Source: Neoceratodus forsteri
Taxonomy: Eukaryota > Chordata > Ceratodontiformes > Ceratodontidae
Assembly: GCA_016271365.2 (NCBI GenBank)
Contig: CM028136.1
Span: forward strand, 470,082,001 to 470,146,000
DNA: 64,000 nucleotides
Direction: 5' to 3'
The translations under genes and the position numbers were made by a program. Below the pieces are notes generated by a model. It had not been told where the DNA came from, ran no database searches, and saw nothing but the letters and a program-made list of their open reading frames with translations. Below, in pieces: positions 44,745 through 55,288 of the stretch (its first letter is position 1; each line of letters starts with the position of its first letter).

Positions 44745-46370
44745 GGGATGGATTTTCAAAGGACCCTTAGACAGATGCAAGGTGTGTCAAACAATTACAT
44801 TGTGTCAAATTCAGGTGCACCAAATACTGTGCACCATATTTTGCAAGAAAAGCATTGGCTATAGCAAAGTCCCTAAAATGATGCAAGAAGACCGCTGCAT
44901 CAACAAAATGACACACAGTGTGAGAATGATGCAAGTTGAGACAAAAATATGATGCATGGAGTGAGATGGAACCAAAATGGTGCAAGCTGAGTGAAAAATA
45001 CTATGCATACATAAGATGGAGCAAAATGAAGCAAGCTGAGTCAAACAATCGTGCAAGTTGAGTATGAAATATGATGCATACATGAGATGGAGCAAAAATG
45101 ATGCAAATTGAGTCAAAAAGATGCTGCAAGTTGAGTCAAAAATACAATGCATACATGAGGCAGAGCAAAAATTACACCAGTTGAGTCAAAAAATGTAACA
45201 AGTTGAGTCAAAAATGAAATGCATATGTGGGGTGGAGCAAAAATAATGCAAGTTGGGTCAAACCTTATCATGGCTGAAATGGCCTCTGGATGCAATGTTT
45301 TACAGTACATGTTACAAACAGCATTAGGATGTCTACATTGCAGGACTCTTGCAGTAAAATGCCATATATAGTACTATAGTCAGGTCTGTCCACCTGCTGT
45401 GGGCCTTTGTATATTCTCTAGTGTCAGTTAAACCAGCTCTTGGTCTGCATCTTTGCAGCAGCATGCAACTTTGATGCAGTGTTGACAGCTTCCACATTAG
45501 AAAATCACCCAAAAAGGGACAGTGCAACATTTTTTGAAGCAAGCCCCATTGCAACATGGCACACCTATTTTATTTTTTTCTCAATCAAGCAGTTTGACCC
45601 CTGTCACCACCTCCCACCTATTTTGGTGATGGGGGTACATGGTAGAACTGGCAGGTGGCTCCGGACTCCCCTCAGAGAGGCTGAGTCTCAGGACCCCATG
45701 TCTCCACACCTAACCCTCCTGGCAGTCCCCAAAGGGTTTTGCCCCCATGACAGGGCCGAGGCTGAAGGGCATCGACTACCTCCCTAGAAATCAACATTTA
45801 TACTCTGGGGGAGCCGTAGTGGCACTGAGGGACTGTCATGGAACCTGTCAGCCCCATGTTTTTTTTAGTACATTTTCTCCCTGCCCCTTGCTGCAGTTGC
45901 TCACATGAGTGTGGAGGCACATGCACATAAAGACCTGTGGCACCCTCCCGACTCTAGTCACTCCCAACTGCACTACCTCCAGGCCTCCACCTGGAGGTAG
46001 CCATGCAGAGGGTATGGCTGGGTCCCTATCCGGAAGGGGAGATCTGCCTTACAGCTGCTCACTCCATCTCCTGGCTTCCCCTCCTGCTGTCTCCCAATGA
46101 CCCAGACTCATTTCAGAACCCAGGTTGGAGGTTTGGCACGAGGTGTGGCATCCAGCTCCTCAACCCTTAGGGCCACCGGGCCAGCCAGGTGCTCCTATTT
46201 TTTTGATGCAATCCTGATGCAAGTCACTGTGGTGCAGGCGGTTCTGTTTTTGACACTAGCAGTGTTAGAAAATCAGAACTAATGCAACTTTTGAGGCAGC
46301 TTGCTCCTTGTGTCATTCTTTTGAGGCGCAAGCACCTTCCATCATTTTATGCCCTTTGAAAATTGAACCC
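44745..46370. mobile_element. Hairpin-type DNA element 3 (1,626 bp)
   Basis: The ends GGGATGGATTTTCAAAGG and GGGTTCAATTTTCAAAGG (right end reverse-complemented) match at 15 of 18 positions. TCT lies on both sides (44742-44744, 46371-46373). Excising the element and one TCT joins NGLPLS to VCNTPLVDIFMQAVKFYL, giving an uninterrupted Rex1/L2-type terminus, so the boundaries are secure. The left part holds a minisatellite (44870-45262). The core 45590-46250 is G+C-rich. The outer arms share gatgcaa- and gtcaaa-rich words but no long palindrome survives. No transposase frame. The 3-bp duplication and G-rich start place it near the two GGCCC elements, though it is a separate family. Confidence 0.83.
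44870..45262. repeat. Minisatellite, units of about 52-80 bp
   Basis: The words atgcatacatgagatggagc and gatgcaagttgagtcaaaaa alternate. The first recurs at 44952, 45004, 45069, 45149 and 45218, with spacings of 52 to 80 bp. It lies wholly in the left arm of hairpin-type element 3, so it probably expanded inside that element. Confidence 0.8.
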
Positions 46371-46444
46371 TCTGTTTGTAACACCCCCTTGGTAGACATT
46401 TTTATGCAGGCAGTGAAGTTTTATTTATGTTACCTTAATGATTA
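46371..46444 (+). pseudogene. Rex1/L2-type LINE ORF2 C-terminus, second part
   Basis: Continues LPLS with VCNTPLVDIFMQAVKFYLCY and LNDY, matching the expected AF..ALK..L end of this family. It is followed at once by a Tigger-like element at the TA 46443-46444. After that element, at 47308, the sequence returns to non-coding DNA, perhaps the LINE 3' UTR. Confidence 0.7.
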
Positions 46445-47307
46445 CAGAAGAAGCTGCTTAATTGGGATACCCTGGTGGTGGGTATCTTGTCCCGATTAAG
46501 AGGCTATCCCCATTAAAAGAAGCACATGTTTTTTTACATTCAGTCACTGTTAGTGATGCCATATCGCCATTTGTCAATACAATACTGTAATGTACCTGTA
46601 CATATATAAAGACTCTGCACCGGGTCATTTGACTGTGAGGCAAAGCAGAGTAGTAGCACAGCAGGCAGTTGAAGAACATCAGTGGTTCTTTTTTTTCTGC
46701 ATGCCCCTCTCTAATGATCAGCTCAAAGACTCACCATGGCATTTTGGTGGTAGCAGGGCAAACTGTAAAAATAACTGCTGGCATGGGGAACCTGGTTCTT
46801 TATTTCTCTTCGAGCAGCATGTCCATCTTTAGTGATCTGCTCTCTGCGGCACTCTGGAGGTAGCAGACAACAAGAAAAAAAAAAACGCCTGCATGGGAAC
46901 TTGTTTTTTATTGAGTGCTTGGGGAAACAACAAGAAAAAAATGAACATGTCAGCATTCCCTCTCAACCTAATTCTGTTAACTCAGTCTTATAAGGAGAAA
47001 GCAAAGAAGAGCAGAGCACAGCTCTCTGTTGAGCATGAATTCTGTGGTGGTGGGGAGAGAGGTGTGAGCAACCATGATTCACACCTAATCAGGTGTGACA
47101 AAAGGTATCAATAGGGGATTACTGTATCTGTGCTTGGGACTAGGTTATCCAAAGTCAGCCAGATCATCCCAGTTAGGTGGCAGGGCATCCCCTTTAAACA
47201 TGAAGTTGTTCCATATGATAATATAGTCATTTAATTGGTGCCTGCAGAGATATCCCCAAAAAGTGGACATTCCATTTATCTGTGTCCCAATTAAGTGGCT
47301 TCTACTG
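46445..47307. mobile_element. Tigger/pogo-like non-autonomous element (863 bp)
   Basis: The termini cagaagaagctgcttaattg and cagtagaagccacttaattg (right end reverse-complemented) are near-identical inverted repeats of about 25 bp. They are flanked by TA on both sides (46443-46444, 47308-47309), as in the Tc1/mariner superfamily. The ends resemble the CAGTAGA... ends of Tigger elements. The inside carries a diverged duplication of about 125 bp (blocks near 46695-46810 and 46820-46920), and no transposase frame. Confidence 0.85.
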
Positions 47308-47309
47308 TA

Positions 47310-47560
47310 TTTATGATTAGTTGTAAGTATAATCTCAGAGAGATGGTTTCTGTTTATGATTATTTCTGTTACTTTGTTAAGGTGACCAGTGCCTTATGGT
47401 TTAGGCACCATATATAGAGCAAGTAACCTTGAGTCACATGATACTCTATATGGAGTAAGAGGGTCTCACCATAGCTCTGCACTAGTTCTTGTTCAGATTC
47501 ACTTTTTCCTCCCATTAGAGCACACATTTTTGGGTGTTCTGCTCATTCTCCTACTTTAGA
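47310..47560. other. No gene seen
   Basis: Transition between the Tigger-like element and the next L1. The 5' limit of that L1 could lie anywhere here or slightly beyond. Confidence 0.35.
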
Positions 47561-47817
47561 AGCTCTGCTACTTTTGCTGGAACCAATTTCTGGTGTCAGA
47601 AAGCCCTCGATATAGAGAGCAACCCTCCTGCGTCACACCTGCCTGAGAAGTCAGCCCCAAGAGCTTGAACACTGGAGGTGGGACAGAAGGCACTGAAAAG
47701 ACATAAAACAAATGATACAGAACTTCGACCAGAGCCCTCCTCATTTTAAATCTTAACAAGGGAGTGCTTTCTTTTCGAAGTTGACAGTCTTCATTCCTTG
47801 TCAATGGATCTGACTGC

Positions 47818-48490
47818 TGAAATTCACTCCATGAGGCTGATATTAGATGAGCCTTCTAGAAGGATGGGGGATGCAGAGGTGAGGGTGAGCTCTTTAGAAG
47901 ACCACAACGAGTGGCCTTAGCTCAATAGTAACACTCTCCATAGATGGCTTGCCAAAGTGGAAGACCAGGTGGAATATTGAGAGGGGCAAAGCCACAGAAA
48001 TAATTTAGTGTTGGTGGGCTTGCCAGAGTGGATGGATGGGATCAATGCCATTAGTTTTGTGGAGAAGCTCTTACAAAAGTTAGTTGGACCCTCGCCACAC
48101 AATCCAACCTATATAGTAGAGCGAGACCACCTCTCTCTCTGACCACAACCCCAGGAAGGCAATCACCCTCAACTCCTGATTTTCTGACATTTAAATTATC
48201 TTGAAAAGGCTCACATCCTCTGTAAACCTAGAGACATAAAAGAACTATAGTGTGAGGGCAAGCACATCTATATTTTTCAGGATTATGCAGTTCAGGTTCG
48301 TACCCAGCAGACTGCATATCGAGATGTACTGTGACAACTTTCAGCTGCGCAGCTTCACTTTCATCTTCTGTAACCTGCCCACCTGATTGAAGATACTCTG
48401 AAGGGTCGATGCCAGTTTTAATCTGTGGCACAAGCCATGGCTGATCTGCAATCTATACTCCTGGACCTGTTTCACAATTTCCCCAATGAA
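47818..48490 (+). pseudogene. Tx1-type L1 ORF1 remnant (second nest)
   Basis: Translated across stops, the plus strand reads LTAEIHSMRLILDEPSRRMG and SSLEDHNE, a short coiled coil. RNNLVLVGLPEWMDGINAIS and FVEKLLQKLVGPSP follow, the RxNNLxxxGxPE hallmark of L1 ORF1. Then come YLEKAHILCKPRD, HIYIFQDYAVQVRTQQTAYR and AAQLHFHLLYPAHL-like residues of the C-terminal domain. At least six stops interrupt the frame. The region 48500-49413 downstream is a T-rich, frame-less ORF1-ORF2 spacer. Confidence 0.72.
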
Positions 48491-49413
48491 TAAAGGGGGA
48501 ATCTTTATTATATTGACTATTTCCTGGACTATCTCAGGCTGTTCAGATTTGGGTTAACTGGTTCTATGTGTTTTTTCACTTGGTTACTGGTTCAGGCTTG
48601 CTTCTTTGCCTTCTCTTTTATTGAGTCTATTTTGCTGATGTTAAGCTATTTCTGACCATTCTAGTTATTGGGGGATACAGTGTATGTTCACTGTTTGGGG
48701 TTGATAGCTTTTCAGTCTGTTTTTTTGGCAGCATAGTCATCATTGGGTTTTTGATTGTTAGCTTTGTTAAAGTACCTTCTTATCATTCTCTGTAGCAGGC
48801 ATGACAGGGAAGTTTCTCTTACTACGTGTGTTTGTCCCTGTAACTACATTTCTTTTTGTGACTCATGCTTTTAATACCCAGGTTTAGTGTTTGCTTTTCC
48901 TTCCCCCCCTCCTTTCCTTTTCTTTTTTCTCCCCTGACTTTAACTTAGGCAGGTTCCCCCTTATTCATACAATGTTTTTCTAACATCACTATTTGCTTCT
49001 AACCTGTAGGGGCTCACCATAGTACCCTGCAGGGGGTGGAGAACCTGTTTATCTTGCCTGTTTTTTTTTAATTGGGGGTTTCATTTTTTTGATGGTACCA
49101 TCCCTTATTGCCATCGCTCTTACTCTTGTTTATGTTAATCAGTTGCAGGGACTTGGATTGCTGTAGAGTTCTCTTGTCATTGGGTTTTACATGGGTTTGC
49201 AATGTTCTGTTCTTTGTTCCATGGTGTGAACTTATAGGCTACTGCGGCTATTGTATATAGTTCTTAAAATCTAGTAGATTTTTGATTCATATTTAATTTT
49301 TTCACTGAGGGGAAGCAGGGAGGAATGGGGGCAATTATCTTTTGCTTGTATATCTGCAGAGCTGCTTTGGTTGACCTCACTGGCTGATCATGCGCTAATA
49401 AGGATGGATAATA
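48491..49413 (+). other. T-rich spacer of the second nested L1
   Basis: No frame recognised. It has runs of T and C (around 48900-48940, 49060-49090). Its position between ORF1 and ORF2 of the same L1 suggests an intergenic spacer. Confidence 0.45.
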
Positions 49414-49921
49414 ATGGAGGCAGTCCAGAGAAGGGCAACCAAAATGGTGCAGGGACTGCATCAGAAAACATATGAGGACAGATTAACAGAGCTCAATATG
49501 TATACCCTAGAGCAAAGGAGGGAGAGAGAAGTGAAATGATCGAAACATTCAAACACCATAAGCATATTAACAAGGTGAAAGAGTCTAACATGTTTCAATA
49601 TAAGAAAAATAGCAGGACAAAAGTACACAGCATGAGATTAGAGGGAGGCCAATTAAGTGGTAATGTGAGGAAGTTCTTTTTCGCAGAAAGGGTGGTGGGT
49701 GCATGGAACGGCCCACCTCAGGAAGTGGTGGATATGAATACAGTGCAGGGCTTCAACCAGGCATGGGATAGACATAAGGGAGCAATACAGATAAGTATGA
49801 CTAGATAGGCCAGTGACAGAGTAAAGGCCTATAGCATATTCATAAGGTAGAAAAAATGGGCAGACTGGATGGGCTATGCATTCCTTATCTGTCATCAGCT
49901 TCTATGTATCTATGTTTCTAT
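49414..49921 (+). mobile_element. CR1 3'-end fragment
   Basis: A short 5'-truncated CR1 starts within [14 protein letters not shown], continues YEDRLTELNMYTLEQRRE, then after a frame slip FKHHKHINKVKESNMFQYKK, GNVRKFFFAERVVGAWNGPP and NTVQGFNQAWDRHKGAIQ. It ends in the CR1 tail cttatctgtcatcagcttct and tctatgtttctat. It closely resembles the end of the CR1 at 8467 (the same KVKESNMF wording), so the two are of one subfamily. Confidence 0.87.
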
Positions 49922-50019
49922 GAGTTGGTCTGCGGGACTACAGGGAGATGGTTGAAATTGTTGGGGTCCTGTTTGATAGCTTTGTTTTTGGGTCTTTTGT
50001 TGGCTGTTTTATGCTTGTG

Positions 50020-50342
50020 TAGAGACGTTGCAAAGTTAAACTTTGCCTGTGAATTTCATGTAAAGTGCCAAAAATTCGGGCTTTACGGAATCCTTGGAGT
50101 TTACAAAAAACTTTGGAACTTTGATTAGCACAATTTACATGAAAGTTTCATCAAAATTCTTAGTTTTTTACCGTAAAGCACTTATTTCACAGGCAAAGTG
50201 CAAAATTCATGTGCCAAATTTCACGCTTTTCGGCACAATCCACAACATTTGTGGCCTCAAATTTCAAGAAATCACTCCGCAAAATTCACAAAATCTGCAA
50301 ATTACCTCATGGAGTGAATGTTGTTGACTTCACACATCTCTA
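50020..50342. mobile_element. hAT-like MITE (323 bp)
   Basis: The ends TAGAGACGTTGCAAAG and TAGAGATGTGTGAAG (right end reverse-complemented) are alike over the first dozen bases. The 8 bp outside them are tgcttgtg and ctcttgtg, 6 of 8 identical, as for hAT elements. Inside are opposed copies of a cacaggcaaagtgcaaa-like sequence at about 50038-50055 and 50192-50210, so part of it can fold. No coding capacity. Confidence 0.7.
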
Positions 50343-50479
50343 CTCTTGTGTTAATATTCATTTTTTTGTCCTGGGGGCGTGGGCATGGAGGGGCACCCAG
50401 ATAAAGTGGCTGTGGTAGTTTGCAGTTTTGTAGTCTTTTTTGCACATTTTTTTTAGTATTGCTGACTTTACACTACTCT

Positions 50480-50819
50480 ATACATGGCTAATGTTTTTTA
50501 CTAATTTTGTGGAACATCAAGGTGGAGTCAGACTGTGGGCAAGAGATAAAGGGTTCTTAAGCACCTTTGAAAACAGTGGGTTACAGTGGCCTGTCTACAG
50601 AAGATTCATCTCTCTAGGGACCAGGTTAAATTTTTTAGACATGAATGGGTTGGCCAGGATTATGGAGTGGGGATCAGTACCAAGCAGTGGTTGGTGGCTA
50701 TTTTATTCTCTTGTTCTACCCTCTTTCATCTTATACAGAAGATCTGGGACTTGGACGGATGTTTGCTTTTGCTCCACAGTAGACTGGGACAATCAGAGTA
50801 TATACTAGGGTCCATATAT
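50480..50819 (+). pseudogene. L1 ORF2 endonuclease, first half (second nest)
   Basis: From about 50586 the frame reads ACLQKIHLSRDQVKFFRHEW, the (F/C)LQETHL block in which the catalytic Glu is replaced by Lys. ISTKQWLVAILFS, LDGCLLLLHSRLGQSEYILG and SIYS follow; the last normally continues APNQ. The sequence stops matching at 50820 and the expected continuation, YGPNQDTPTFF, appears at 55289. The loss of Glu and frame breaks upstream show it is inactive. Confidence 0.75.
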
Positions 50820-51237
50820 TCATTATCCCATCTACTTTGGCACTTTATCTCCCCTTCCTTCAATTGCACTTGACCTCCTTACCCCTTGCACTTTTCTGAT
50901 GCAATTCCTCACTTCTTCCAAATGTTATAACTAAAATGTTCTTGTTTCAAGATCTGTGCATACTGTATGTCCATGATCGTGTAACTGAGCACAAATGCAA
51001 GCATGTGTAAATCATAATGTAAAAATAATAGCAATATTAACATGTTGCATATATGTAACATGGATATATCTACATATTAGCATGTGCAAGTACTGTTACA
51101 AAATGTTTACGTTGTCTTAATGTTTAAGTTTTGTACAGACCTAGTTCTGTTTATTTTATCTGTTTTTATCTGTTTCTGTATTCAAATCTGGAAACAGTGC
51201 CTTTCTTAGTGAACCTTTTCAAAATAAATAAATGAAT

Positions 51238-51352
51238 ATATTTGGAAAGACTTTGCCTGGAGTTTGGTGGCTAAGCAGCCAGCCACTCCCACTTCCTGAG
51301 CTATATAAGCAGTTCCTCTCAGTCTCATTGTGAAGCATTTTTTTCTTTGCAG
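51238..51352 (+). repeat. Direct repeat R1 with TATA-like box
   Basis: About 115 bp recur at 53645-53757 with roughly 85-90% identity. Shared blocks are ctttgcctgg, gtttggtggc, agcagttcctctcag and gaagcatttttttctttgc. The first copy contains ctatataagcagttcc at about 51302, a good TATA-box sequence; the second copy has ctatagaagcag. Functional status is unknown. Confidence 0.7.
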
Positions 51353-53470
51353 CCGAAGGCTCTGTCAGTCTGTCCTCGGAGCTGGTAGGGCCTACCTCGC
51401 TGGCTGGGGCCTGTCCCCCCCACCTTGCTGCTTCTGCTTGCCTCTTCTGGGCTTCTGTGTTTGTTTTCCTGATTCTGGTTTGTATTTTGCCTTCTGCTGT
51501 GTCTGCTTCTGTTTTGTTCCCTGTTTTTCTGTGTTTGTATGTCTTTGGTTTTGCCTTTTGGGGGATTGCTTTGTTTCTAAGCTCCTAGCATACAGCTACT
51601 CCTGAACTCATGCTACTTACTTTCAGTTACTTATAACTGCAGCCACTGTTACTGTTTACTCCAATTACAATTGCACCCAGTGCTTGTGTTTTACACTGTT
51701 ACTCACCACTCTCAAACTGCTGCAATGCAACTGCAATCACTATCTGTGTGTTTCAGCTCAACCATAGCTGCTTCATGTTGCATATTCAATTGTTTTCGCC
51801 TGACACAGGTTTACTGTGACCCTAGCTATGCTGCTCATTCATGCTCTCATTCTTCTTGCAGCTTCATTGCACTACCTGACTACACCTGCTTTCAGAGCAT
51901 TGGATCTCCATGTTTTATTGCAGTTTTACAACTCAGTGTACTCCATACAGCTGTTGTTTCTATATTTATTCAACATGTTCTACTCTGAGGTCAGCCAAAA
52001 AGCTCCCACTGAGGCTGTTAACCTAGCTTTAATATCTGCATGTGGTTCTTGGCCTTCCATCACTTCCTTGTTTGTCCTATGGCAGTGACTGGGAGGTGTT
52101 TGGGGAGTCATGGCCCCATGTGGCTACTTATTTCTGTTCTAAATCCTGCCTTCACCACCGAAAATCCTAAGAGTATTTATCACCTTGATTTGGCTTTTAA
52201 ATGCTGGCTGGCTTGCCCCATTATTCAAATGCTGTTTCATTGCTACTATGTTATGCAGACCTACGTGCAGGTCCACTTATTACTACTCTGTTTACTGACC
52301 TATGAACAGGTCCACACTTGCTTATGTTCTCATAGCTCATGCAATGCATTGCTTCATGCCTACTGCCATCCCTCAGCTTCAGCCTCTGGGATTCTGCTAC
52401 ACTCAATTCTGCATTTGACTTGCAGGCTTTCAGCACTCACTGCTCATTATGATCTCAGCACACCAGTGCTCAATCCGCTCACCAGCTTCAGCTCTCAACC
52501 TCTTTCTGGGGCATGTCAGCCTTTCTGTATTGGTGCAGGGTTCCTGCAGTGGATGGTCTCACTCTGCATGTAGTCCGCATCATTGAGCGTGTCCATCTTG
52601 GGGTGAGATCCTTCTCACCTGGCCCATAGCCAGGAATGTCCTTTCCCTGGGACCTGCTTTAGCTGCCTGCTACATGACAGCAGCTCCTGGCATAGAATTT
52701 AAGACTAGCAGTGAAGGGTGGTTACTATGATCTTCTTTGGCTCTAGTGTTCCCCTATAACAGTTGTCCAGTGGCTTTAGTGGATTCCCTAGCAAGGCACC
52801 TTCACCACATTCTCCCTACGACTGCCTCTGGTTCATCTGGTTTGATTTTAGGGTGGGTAGGTCAGGTGAGTGCCTCAGCAGTCATTGCTCTCTCCTCCTC
52901 CACCCAGGTTGCATGTATTGTTGCTGAGGTTTTCTCGCAACCTTCCATGGTGGTCCTGCTAGAGGGTTTGAGTGAGAGCCTGCCTCCAAATTGGGATATT
53001 TTCCACCTCCCCTTAATTGGGTTTTCCAAATTGCAGCTGCAGAGCCGTCACTAAATAAAATATCCCAAGCTTGGAGGAAAGGTGACCTAGGCCTAGGATC
53101 CAGAGATTTCCTCCTCATAGGGATTTTTTCTCTCCTCCATTGCCTCAGGCCAAAACTGTTAGTTAGCATAGTAGTGTCCACTAGTTTCTTTAGCTAGGTT
53201 CTGCTGTTGGATGGAGGTGGATGGTGTTCCTGCCATTCCCTCTCTTCTTAGAGGATCCCCTCTTTCTCAAATCAAATCTGTTTCATGCTATGCAATCCTG
53301 GGCATTTAATTATGTTATCAAACTGAGCATCTCATTATGTTATCAAACTGTCTATGCTTCTTTACTACTACATTACAGTCACTGCCCCATGCCACAGTTA
53401 CTGCTTGCTCATATGCTTTGTGTCACCTCATTCTTTTGGGATGCTTGTACTACATTTCTTTTGGGGATTG
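51353..53470. other. T/C-rich sequence without recognisable genes
   Basis: Frames up to 177 codons exist (for example 52040-52573), but none shows a motif I know. They are typical of T/C-rich low-stop composition, and overlapping frames in the same strand are equally long. No function is assigned. Confidence 0.4.
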
Positions 53471-53996
53471 CTTTAGCCATGGGAATCATCCCATGGCACC
53501 TCTGGGGTGGAACCCTCTCTGAGGGTTCCTTGCCTTTCATACCCCTACAGGGTGGTAATTCCTCTGGAACAGAGAGTGTGAACAGCCCAAACCAAACTAA
53601 CAGAGTTGCACAAGCATAACACTATACTGGCTGTGTAGGACAGTGACTTTGAAAGGCTTTGCCTGGTGTTTGGTGGCCAAGTAGCCAGCCACTTCCGCTT
53701 CCAGAGCTATAGAAGCAGTTCCTCTCAGCCTCATTTTGAAGCATTTTTTTCTTTGCCCCACCATCCTCCCCGCCTCCTCCAGTGGCAGCACTTCTCTCCT
53801 TATGGGGGATTTCTAAGATACCTTTAGCAATGGGAATCATCCCATGGCACCTCTAGGGGTGAAACCCTCTCTGAGGGTTCCTTGACTTTCGTACCTCTAC
53901 AGGGTGGTAATTCTTCTGAAATAGAGAGTGCAAACAGCCAAAACCAAACTAACACAGTTGCACAAGCATAACAGTATACTGGCTGCATAAGACAGT
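53471..53996. repeat. Direct repeats R2 and R1', period 351 bp
   Basis: ctttagc(c/a)atgggaatcat starts at 53471 and 53822, and the two copies run in parallel for about 171-175 bp to cagtgac/cagtgaa (53641, 53996). Between them lies the second R1 copy (53645-53757) and a 64-bp C-rich spacer. The order is R2-R1'-spacer-R2', a 351-bp tandem unit whose second copy is cut by the MITE at 54000. A small palindrome, atgggaatcatcccat, marks the start of each R2. Confidence 0.8.
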
Positions 53997-53999
53997 GAA

Positions 54000-54998
54000 A
54001 TATATTATACTGATGAGGTTGCACAAGTATAGTTAAGGTAGAGTAGGCAGTTTAATGTTAAATCCCAAAGTTTGCACCTTAATAACATTGTATCTGTTTA
54101 ATGAATTTGCACAAAATTTGGAATGTGTGGTCTTTTTTGGTAGATCTCTTGATATGCCAAGTTGTGTTTTGATCAGACTTGTGGTTGTCATGCAGCGAAG
54201 TGCCAAAAAACACGTGTTTTGCTTTTTTTTTTTTACACTTTTTTGCCGATTTTTGCCCATCGCACTGCAGCCAAACCCTTTGGTATTTTGGTCTGCAGTT
54301 TTCAGGGTAGAAAGAGGCTTAGTCAAAGAACAATGCAGAATTTGTTTGGTGAACAAATATTAATCTGCTCCAAAGTTATTTAATAATGAATTTTCAGGTT
54401 CTGAGTATGCTCGGTTCAGTCTGAGATTTATATGTATAGTATGTTTTGTGAAAGGGGATTGGGCTCATGATCAAGGATTGTGTCACCTTGCAAAAGGGGA
54501 TTTATAAAACTTTTGCAAAAAATGCCCAATTTTTGAACAAAAATGCCCAATTAAAAAAAAAAATTTGAAACAATTCCATTTTTGTGCTGAACTCTTAACT
54601 TTTCCCATAGGAAATAATGGGAAAATAAAAGTTTAATAACTGTTGAACAGATTAATACTTTTTCACCAAACCTTCAAAAGGTACATCTGTGACCCACATC
54701 CTTCCTCCCCTGAAAATTTCAGCCCACATCATAAAGCCATTTCTGAAATCCAGGATGACAAAAAAAGGTAAAAAATCCTGATTTTTCTGATTTTTCAACA
54801 CTATATTTCAGAAATCACTGAAAGGATTCCCCCCAAATTTGGCAGGTCTAGATACCTACCCCTAGAAAGTAAGCATTCCAAATGTTATGCAAATCTGTTC
54901 AACAACTCCAAAGTTATTAACCTTAAAATTTGAACTTTAACATAGAACTGCACTTTCACCCTAACTATACTGGTGTAACCGTGCCAGTGTAATATATA
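54000..54998. mobile_element. Non-autonomous DNA element with about 65-bp terminal inverted repeats
   Basis: The left end tatattatactgatgaggtt and the right end (reverse complement) tatattacactggcacggtt align. They go on to share agtatagtta(a/g)ggt and gttctatgttaaa-like words for about 65 bp. The ends lie in TATA-rich sequence, so the target duplication cannot be read clearly (TA or TATA are possible). The interior includes the phrase ccaaatttggcaggt and A/T-rich runs, without a transposase frame. It interrupts repeat R2'. Confidence 0.75.
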
Positions 54999-55026
54999 AT
55001 CTATCTATCTATTTATGTAATGGCAT

Positions 55027-55280
55027 CTCCCAGGATGAAATCCAATTCTGCAGCATTTTGCAGAATGCTGCAGCAGACCTGCTGAATAACGCAATGTAAT
55101 TTCAATGGCAATTAGTCCCTTTTGTCATTCAGGAAGATGTGACACTGCCAGGATGAAGTGAATGCCACAGTTTCCTGCATGACAAACATAACTAATTACC
55201 ATTTAAATTACATCACTTTATTCAGTAGGTCTGCTGCAGCATACTGTAGAGTGCTTTAAAAGTGGGTTTCATCCTGGGAG
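55027..55280. mobile_element. Palindromic MITE (254 bp)
   Basis: The two halves are reverse complements over most of their length. The outer ends are ctcccaggatgaaatccaat and ctcccaggatgaaacccact (reverse complement). The inner blocks gctgcagcagacctgctgaa and gctgcagcagacctactgaa also pair, and they meet near 55150 at gccaggatgaag. It shares the words ccaggatg and attagtcccttttgtc with the MITE at 42145. It could form a full-length hairpin. Confidence 0.83.
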
Positions 55281-55288
55281 ACATCACT

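Larger units (their letters stand above)
50820..55288. mobile_element. Composite 4.5 kb insertion in the L1 endonuclease, unclassified
   Basis: It separates two halves of one endonuclease. The bases at its edges, gtccatatat (50810-50819) and gtctatacat (55289-55298), match at 8 of 10 and may be a target duplication. It starts with a 420-bp A+T-rich part ending in aaaataaataaatgaa. Next comes a T/C-rich 2.2 kb stretch with no recognisable protein. Direct repeats then follow (see separate entries), and two palindromic MITEs sit at its right side. A TATA-like ctatataagcag in the repeat at 51238 suggests a promoter-bearing terminal repeat of a non-autonomous LTR-type or other element, but no tRNA-primer site, polypurine tract or protease/integrase motif was seen. 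Confidence 0.5.

Noticed and set aside
44870..45262. CRISPR-like regular repeats
   Set aside because: Units vary from 52 to 80 bp without constant repeats and unique spacers. It is a minisatellite inside a DNA transposon in a eukaryotic genome.
52040..52573. 177-codon frame as a possible host gene
   Set aside because: No known motif, biased T/C composition, and similar-length frames overlap it on the same strand.
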